This document shows, in pieces, positions 57,400 through 64,000 of a stretch of 64,000 nt of DNA; position 1 is the first letter of the stretch; every line of letters starts with the position of its first letter. The DNA is from Armillaria gallica (taxonomy: Eukaryota > Basidiomycota > Agaricomycetes > Agaricales > Physalacriaceae). Under the pieces are notes generated by a model. It was not told the origin of the DNA, did not search any database, and saw only the letters and a list, made by a program, of their open reading frames with translations. The stretch is taken from contig JBANDB010000005.1 of NCBI GenBank assembly GCA_037576215.1, forward strand, positions 1,922,001 to 1,986,000, read 5' to 3'. Made by a program: the position numbers and the translations under genes.

Positions 57400-57520
57400 T
57401 AAGTCCCCTCGTAAGCAGACCCAGCGATCCTGACTAAGAACTACGAAGAGATCTCCCGGGCACTTCTCATCCGCCCGCTTCCAATCCTTTGAGTCCGAAC
57501 TTAGAAGGGACTTGGATTGG
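57400..57520 (-). pseudogene. TM family fragment in unit B
   Basis: Reads KDWKRADEKCPGDLFVVLSQ and RWVCLRGDLSDVKRV on the minus strand, equivalent to the loop of the unit A copy (GDLLVVLSQDRWVRLQGDLS). All flanking helices are gone. Confidence 0.6.
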
Positions 57521-57810
57521 GCAAAACTGCAGCTCTTGACGATGTTATATTGCTCTACAGAGAGCAAGGTCCGACAGATTCGGTGATATTGTTATCGATT
57601 TCACTATGTCGTTCATTCATTTAGGAGCCATTCCATCAGCCACACATTCATAGCTTCTGTCGGGCTTGAAAAAAATACGACGGCCTCATGTCTGCTAGGC
57701 GCCCAACCTAATCATCGGCACTTCCTGAGTCTTTAGCAGAGTTTTCTTGTGGCAGGGGCACCGCTGACAAAAGACTCGGAAAAAACGGTGTCCGGGTGTC
57801 AAAGGCATAT

Positions 57811-58095
57811 TCAATTGGTTCCTGAATGAGGGTCTGCGAGGCAGCCTCGCGTTACGATGGTGTGCACATCCGTCAGAGAAGTGTAGCTTCGAATCCGATT
57901 TCCAGGGAGCGTGAATAGTAACTGCGCGTTCACGCTTCTGTCGGACGGGTTGGTGGGGCATTGACAGAACGTAATGGTACCAACAAGTAAAGCCGTGCCT
58001 TCAATGCCAAAGGCGTCAGTTAGCCCAAGGCTTTCCAATTGTAACAAGTTCTGAGGTCCACACGGAGATTGGACGTTCGAGGGGCCGCTAGACAT
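57811..58095 (-). CDS. Conserved 94-codon open frame in unit B
   Basis: Same length and start as 28690-28974; changes are scattered substitutions. Conservation of the open frame in both copies, while neighbouring genes decay, is the only evidence for coding. No recognised domain; GTALLVGTITF is a short hydrophobic stretch. It may be the first exon of a longer gene. Confidence 0.4.
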   Translation of the reverse strand: MSSGPSNVQSPCGPQNLLQLESLGLTDAFGIEGTALLVGTITFCQCPTNPSDRSVNAQLLFTLPGNRIRSYTSLTDVHTIVTRGCLADPHSGTN

Positions 58096-58569
58096 TGTAT
58101 CAAGGCGCGGTAAGATTCGTATACCGGTTCAGACACGAAGACCTGCATCCGATAAGTGTTCATTGTTCTCGAGGGTTATTAATCCCATCTGCTCTCCGTG
58201 AGCTTCCAATGATATGACTACGTGAGCGAGGGCCAGGATGTTGTAATGAAGGTTGGGAGTGGGTTGTATAAGTCATCACGACGACACTCCGCCGGATGGA
58301 GGGGCGTCAGCCGGGATGAAGTATTCGGGAGGGGTAACGTATCATCTAGATAAACAACACGTCGCGGAGATGTTCTTCGCACGAAGAACTTCGCAGCTGG
58401 TGGAAGTACGAAGGCATCGGAATTGACACTTGTGGTTGTCGCCACTCATATGTCTAGCATCAAGAACTTAGTCTTTTTAAAGCTCAGATGATAAGGGAGA
58501 CTCACATATGTCAAAGACAAATCAGCTTGTTTAGAATAGTCTTCGGGAACGAATCCTGGGTAAATGACA

Positions 58570-59300
58570 CGGAATTCCCGCCCTTCTCGCGAACTAGCGC
58601 GCTCGCCATCAGCAATCTCTGTTCATGATTCTTCGGCTCTCCTTCCACTTGTACAACGTGATCGTACATTCGCAAGCGCCTAGTCAAGGCGTTGCAAATG
58701 CCGCGAGAGCGACAGAGCAAGCAGCAAGCAAGCTCCCCACCCTCGATGCATTTCCAGCCAGAGTTTGATGACGACGGCGTTGATCAAACTTTCTATCCAC
58801 AGAACCCCAAACCTTCACCAGTCCTCGGAGCACGAACCTGATGGTAGTCGACTCTATTGAGCGTTGGAGGTTGAGTAGAGAATCCTAGCGACTTTGAAGG
58901 ACTGGATTCGAAGATTGAGCTTAGATAGTTCATCGTCACGGGATGGGATACAGGTAGTAAAACCGTGTCCCGTGCGCTCAACCGTAACAGGGTTCTCTAC
59001 GTGGGAGACACATCCGGTGGACATCGCACTGGTTGTCAGCTCATCGCGGTTAACCTCGTCGGCGGATCACATTCCTGGTGCAAGGACAAGAGTGTCGAGG
59101 CATGAAGCCATGGGCCATCGTCTCCGAGGACGACGAGTCCCGCAGCTTCGAAGGTGACACGGTTTGAAATAGACGACTGAACGTAGACGAAAACAAGACG
59201 AAGGGATAAAGGCCATGTGCGTAGTGTGCCGACCAGGTATGCGTGAGTGGCGCTGGCCACAGTTGCACCATCAAATCTACCGGGGCCGCGCGCATCTCGT
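58570..59300 (-). pseudogene. Decayed TM family copy in unit B
   Basis: Equivalent of 29500-30190, with the same deletion and SADEVNRDELTTSAMSTG-type reading, so decay began before the segment duplicated. Confidence 0.55.
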
Positions 59301-59659
59301 CTTCTAGGCGACAACAGTGAGATATGCCATGATGGTATGGTCCGATTTCCGTGAGATCTCATCGCCTCTCTACGTATCGACTTGGACCGCCAGAGCTCTC
59401 CATGCCCGCGTCAAGCAGTGTTTGTATGTTCTCCGCCACCTCGGATTAGCCGACTGTGCGCACAACAACGGGCAGAAGGCTAATGGACCGTTCCGCTTTG
59501 ATCTTGAACGCTGCCATCTCGTAGGAAAGTCGGGTACGACGGTCATAATCCAAACTGCCGTCCTGAATTTGTCGGCGAAGAACATATAGTATTCCAGCGC
59601 CTAGGATAACAGACACTGCTGGGTGAAGAGAGCTGCGTACCACGGAGCATGATCAGGGA

Positions 59660-60721
59660 TCACATTCTCGTAACTTCAGAGACGATTTCGGGATATGCTG
59701 CCTTCAACACTATATGAAGGCACTCATAGCGGCGACATAAACACGAGAATACGTGGCAAAGCCCCGATGAGTGCACGAAGCACTGAGTTTCAGCTGTCAC
59801 GCTGTGGGTGAGATCGCTGAACCAAACGGAAATGGCTAAAGCCTCCAGCAACAAAGGGCTTCGCCTATCTTCCGCACTGCCAAAAGTTCGTGACATTGTC
59901 CAAAATGCACAACTGAGGAAGAAGGACATCCGTCTCCGCCAGCTCGTCGACAGTCTTATATTTCTTGCTTATACGCTTCCAAGACGGCGTCCTTTCGTAA
60001 CGTTCCTTTTGCAGTAGATTCGAAAGGTCTTGCTGATTTGGAAACAACGATCATCTTTGAACTGTAATAGATGAGCGAGGCCCGGAAGAAACTTGAAGTC
60101 CACCTCCTTTTATAAATCCGGGAGTGCCAGTATCCTTGTCAAAGAAAAAGGCTCAAGAACCCCGATATCGCTTGGGTTAAGTGCTTCATCCGGAGTAGGA
60201 CGCCGGAATTTGGAGTGACCGAACGTCAAGGCCGCTTGTCCACTTTGTTTGTTAGCCTGGAGCACGAGGTCCTGTAAGCCGAAGAGGACACCAATAACTC
60301 AAGCAAAGACTGACCGGATCCGATATGAGAACCGCGTGCATTGGGAAAAACTATCAACTCACCGGCGCGTTCCGATTTGAAGGGAGTGGCTGCACCAAGT
60401 CCCTCGTGTCGAACGCCTACACTCCCGTCGAGGATCGCGTCGTGCTGTATGAACTATAGCTGAAATAACATACAGCCAGTACAAGCCATCCTTTTCGTTA
60501 TCTGACTGCGGAATATGTAAAACGGATACGGAAGCCAAGGTCATTGAGGGATGCTTACCTTCATCCTGCGGCCGGAAGGTCATTGTGCATATCAGGGAAC
60601 TTCTTGAAAGCGGATGGTGAGAGTCTCTGAGGCCAAAAGCGCGCGGTATGAGAGATAGTAGCAAACAGTCTGCACGTACATCTGTCCACGAAAAAGGACG
60701 ATCCACCTCATACACAGACAA
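59660..60721 (-). pseudogene. Unknown gene X (unit B copy), partly resolved
   Basis: On the minus strand, spliced pieces read SDNEKDGLYWLY, HDAILDGSVGVRHEGLGAAT, then IGVLFGLQDLVLQANK and FGHSKFRRPTPDEALNPSDI, then FPNQQDLSNLLQKERYERTP and VDELAETDVLLPQLCILDNV, with a clear intron 59877-59802 and the end AAYPEIVSEVTRM at 59660. Several junctions between these pieces could not be set without a frameshift or unclear splice site. The 3' portion is conserved in unit A. The protein looks soluble; I do not recognise it. I class it as probable pseudogene or incompletely modelled gene. Confidence 0.45.
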
Positions 60722-60783
60722 AAGAACTATGGCGGCATTAGCAGCCCAGGGCTGAAGCTTGAAGAATTATCGGAGACGTGAAT

Positions 60784-62600
60784 TCATCCAAGCGATGAAG
60801 AGATGTATAGATCCATTGAGGGCAGGTGGTGGAACGGCTTCGGCAATGTCCGGTTCGATCCTGCCTTTTTGAACGCGTCCACGGTCTGTCGCTTCCTCAC
60901 TGCCAGATTACCTCCAACGCCTGAAGTTTCTCTGCATCCTGCTCGGGAAGAAGATTTTCTCAATGAACGACATTCCATCACACGTCGGTTAGGTGCAGGC
61001 TTTGGAATGGCTGGAAGGCGAAGCGACCATAGTGCGTACATTGACTGCCCTATCTCTGCAGTGCTAATTCTCGACAGTTGTGTCTTTATCGAATACAAGA
61101 CCCTCTTGTTCGGCTTTAGCTTCTTATGTCCCCACCGTTGTCAATGGAGATCTCGTCTAGTATCTCCTGCGTGCCAGCAGGCCTAGGCATGAGGGTAAGT
61201 CGTTCTACTTCTTTCACAGTAATGTTATCAACTCCTCTTCCAGTGGCGGCTCGACATCCACATCAAATGCGATTGGGAAGCCCTCCTATCCGCTACGAGC
61301 TTGCTTGCCGTTTCCGTATCGATACCACAGATCACCTCAAGTACACGCTCATAGTGTACACCATCCAGAACCCCACAAGTATCAACCTCAGCCGCCATCG
61401 TCGACTATTGCAAAGTGTTCTTCAACTGCGGTCTCGTCGACTTCCTCTTCGTGCAGCCCGACGATGTTCCGCTCCTTCCTTTCCAGCTTCTTCAGGCCGC
61501 CTCGCATTATTAAGTCACACAAACAAAGCAATGCTCGAATGGGACAAATCGAAGCTACCTCGCTCCAAAGACCCGAAACGAGAGCCCTAGGTCATCCACG
61601 ATGTCCGTTCCTCCAATATCTGCACCGCCCTCCCTCATGCGATACCAGTAGTCGCACGCTACCTCGCCCTTCTCTCTACGGCTATGACGTCGCCAGTCAA
61701 CGCGGGAGGACAGCTGATGAAGACGATATCTATAAATTTCAAGCCATCACAGCGAGTGGTGGAATGAATCGGAGCCGTGGCGGAAGAGGATGAGGAAAAG
61801 AGCAAGGTATCAGTGTCATCGAATGATGTATCGATGGATGATATGCGGAGGCCATCGCTTGAGGAGCATGCAAGTCTCACGCGTGCATGGCGCATTTGGG
61901 TCTAGGAGCTAGGGCACGGTCGAGATCGTCCACTATCAGTCACTTCGGCCACTCGATGGTCGTCAGCGAACAAGCTTGTGCAACTAACGCGACCCCCGCC
62001 CTCGAACACGTCGTCCCTCCGAATAGTATAGAGCGGCACCGTCCATCTCACTCGCTACTGGCTCTCCCCCGCTCCCGATCCTCGTCATGTCTTGGACGAT
62101 CTGTTCATGAAGAAGATCGATCTTCGTCTGCAGCCTCTGAGGAAAAGCGTCCCTCTGAATGAGCAGAAAGGAAGAGCAGTGGCTTTGTCCTGAACGACGA
62201 TGACGACTTCTTTTTCAAACCGAGTCCAAGAAACGAGAGTAGCTCGCTTCAAAGTTGCCGCAAGCAAGTCGAGGTTGATGTTCATGGCGCTGGAAAGGCG
62301 GCGATGGATATGGTACACTTTTCTTTTGCTCCACTCTTGCTATGAAATAAAAGTCCTCATACTGCTTCGTAGATCCTTTACCATCTCCATCGAGACGATT
62401 AGTTTCCATCCGGGTGGTTCATATACACATTCTTATCGTTATTCACCCTTCCCTGTCAAGTGCCATCATCTGCACCTGAGGTCGACGGAAATGTTCTATG
62501 CTGGGACTCAAGAACGCCTATTACGTGGATCCTGGCTATACGAGGACCATAGACTCAGAGTACCAATCTGAACTGCGGAGGTTCCAGAATTGAAGAGCAC
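60784..62600 (+). pseudogene. Decayed coding block of unknown origin
   Basis: Pieces with protein-like composition lie in several frames on the plus strand: 60803-61186 (GRWWNGFGNVRFDP), then LDIHIKCDWEALLSATSLLAVS (about 61250-61315) and FLFVQPDDVPLLPFQLLQAA (about 61441-61500), then VSVSSNDVSMDDMRRPSLEE (about 61810-61870) and NDDDDFFFKPSPRNESSS (about 62195-62245). No model joins them without stops. The first part is also found, more damaged, at 52.8-53.6 kb. I cannot identify the gene. Confidence 0.35.
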
Positions 62601-63720
62601 GCGACTCTGAAGAGGAGGTTCTTTGGTATCGGAAAATGAATTCTGAGCTTTGTGCTATGCATCATTTACCACTTTTCGCATGCATCATAGTCGGATTGAA
62701 ACCATGCTTTCGTCTACGTATGCACTCCACACTACACTTCGTTGGGTATTCCTCTAGGAGTTGGTATTAGGTCATCACAACAGGAGCCGGCATCTACGAT
62801 ACGCACGTCAAAGACCTGCCCTTCGGTACTTTTGTCCACTAATACATCCCAGACAGACCACAGCATCGAGCTAAACAATGATAATACGCTGGCGCCTCGA
62901 GAGTGCCGGCGTCTTATCAGTAGTTCCTGTAGCTATAAGTATCCGCCGAACGTTCATGGTGGCCATGAGATATCCCTGTGTCTTTCACGGATCGTCTTCC
63001 CGTGGCATCAGATAAGCAGCAAGCGCAAAGAAACCATAATTTTGGGGACGTTACGTTTGACAGGCGCTTGACTATTTCTCTGCAACGTCAGTTGTAGTTC
63101 AAAAGTGGCGCAAATAATACATACAAACCTGAATTCTGGCAGGCACAAGTGTGGAAACCTGTCCGTAGAGGACAGAAAACACTAGGGATCAGAGCGACGA
63201 CGACGAGTAATGTGAGCGACGAGTACATTGGAGAGCGAGGCACAGACGTCTATTTGAAGGACGGAGGAAAGGAGGAATTACAAGTTCTATCCAAGTTCTA
63301 TCGAGGCGTTGGATAGAAACGGAAGCAAAATTCAGTCCGGGAATGACGTCGATGATGATGATGATGATGATGATGATATCGTGTTTATGTAAAGTAACCT
63401 AAGGCTCTTCAGAGCCTATGTTCACTGTCAGTAAGGGTATGTACAAAGTGGTCGAGCCTCGGAAGGCTACGGAAGCCTGCCCTAGAGCTCACGTCATCGC
63501 GGAGGGACCGGACCGTGCCAACGCTCCCATTGCAACTTGTTATTTGCAAGTGCACAAGTTCGCATCTCTCACGATTTACTAGGCCTTAAGGAAATGCATG
63601 TATCTGGATACGGTTTGGGGAGCGGACTATGGACGAACGGGCCGAAGAAATTCCGGCCTTTAACACAAATCTTTCTCTGGTCGAGTCTGCTTTATCTATT
63701 GTTTTCATTCTACAAGGGAC
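62601..63720. other. Intergenic, no gene seen
   Basis: Short interrupted frames only; holds the trinucleotide repeat at 63351. Confidence 0.45.
63351..63377 (+). repeat. (GAT)9 microsatellite
   Basis: Nine uninterrupted GAT units. Confidence 0.95.
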
Positions 63721-64000
63721 TACTTGAAGGACTAGTTTCTTCTAAGCTCTTGGCGATTCTGAGCATTGTGTGAAAAACGACGAACGGATGAATAAAAGGA
63801 GCAGCTTGTTTTCTGTCTGGGTAGTCCGTGCGTGGATATGGGCGTCAGTGGTCACAACTATCTAACTGTTTCTTATCTCTTCGTCTCCGGTGCATCCTTC
63901 AATATACTGAGTTTCTCTGAACGATTCTCACTTCTGTCGGTCCCAAATCTTCAAGGCTTCTGAACGAAGGCATCCATACTTATCTTTCGTGCCAATGTTA
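63720..64000. repeat. Start of a third copy of the segmental duplication (unit C)
   Basis: GGACTAGTTTCTTCT (63729) and the run around CGATTCTCACTTCTGTCGGT (about 63920) match 56297-56760 and 26570-26690. It continues past the window end. Confidence 0.7.

Larger units (their letters stand above)
56600..61620. repeat. Segmental duplication unit B
   Basis: Follows unit A (26560-31303 plus 52293-53600) in order, with many substitutions and indels. Compared with A, most of the TM gene is deleted (only 57400-57520 remains) and there is no DNA transposon or gypsy insertion at 60357. It therefore serves as the uninterrupted reference for the insertion. Confidence 0.7.

Noticed and set aside
61305..61793. 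162-codon plus frame, serine/proline-rich
   Set aside because: Composition is that of a shifted frame; the alternative frame (FLFVQPDDVPLLPFQLL) looks more protein-like, and the region is decayed.
1..64000. tRNA, rRNA or CRISPR array
   Set aside because: No cloverleaf, rRNA-like or regularly spaced direct-repeat pattern was seen by eye; weak tRNA candidates would need a dedicated scan.

Overview
The window looks like nuclear DNA of an agaricomycete (basidiomycete) fungus. The genes are split by many short GT..AG introns (about 30-80 nt). The repeats are a Helitron, a very large Ty3/gypsy element with 1.7 kb LTRs, and a KDZ (Kyakuja-Dileera-Zisupton) transposase relic. Several lineage-specific small protein families and F-box-like genes are present in multiple copies. 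No rRNA, tRNA or CRISPR array was seen. Splice models are read by eye from splice signals and paralog comparison; no search or alignment was run.

Layout. 268-7828 (+): an open Rep/PIF1-helicase gene of an autonomous Helitron, 2,483 aa over three exons. 7.85-26.4 kb: a dense cluster of 16 small genes or pseudogenes, mostly in paralogous families. I name these here: Family I (small proteins of about 145-190 aa), Family II (215/216 aa), Family III (F-box/LRR-like, 378 aa), Family IV (F-box-like, 309 aa) and two larger unknown proteins. In the middle, at 20481-21095 (-), lies a five-exon SUMO-like gene with a C-terminal Gly-Gly and a five-residue tail. The flanking families form an old inverted duplication around it (I then II to the left, mirrored as I then II to the right, Family IV further out). 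A divergent Family I / Family III pair sits at each end of the cluster.

26.5-31.3 kb, 52.3-53.6 kb and 56.3-61.6 kb are copies of a segmental duplication holding a four-helix membrane protein family and a further unknown gene; a third copy starts at the right edge of the window. The first copy is split at 31303/52293 by a DNA transposon with about 60 bp inverted ends and a 6 bp target duplication. That transposon carries an 18.5 kb Ty3/gypsy element (33276-51801), and the gypsy gag region carries a solo LTR (37556-39284) with a perfect 4 bp target duplication. The order of insertion can therefore be read directly.

The gypsy element has gag, protease, reverse transcriptase, RNase H and integrase remnants on +. 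Between pol and the 3' LTR it has about 6 kb containing two multi-exon genes in antisense, separated by an exact second copy of the 16 nt polypurine tract. Nearly all its stop codons are explained by C-to-T changes (CGA to TGA, CAG to TAG, CAA to TAA), which points to methylation-linked decay.

Most interesting for follow-up: the SUMO paralog inside an F-box-rich inverted gene cluster; the antisense cargo genes and duplicated polypurine tract of the giant gypsy element; and the nested insertion history.
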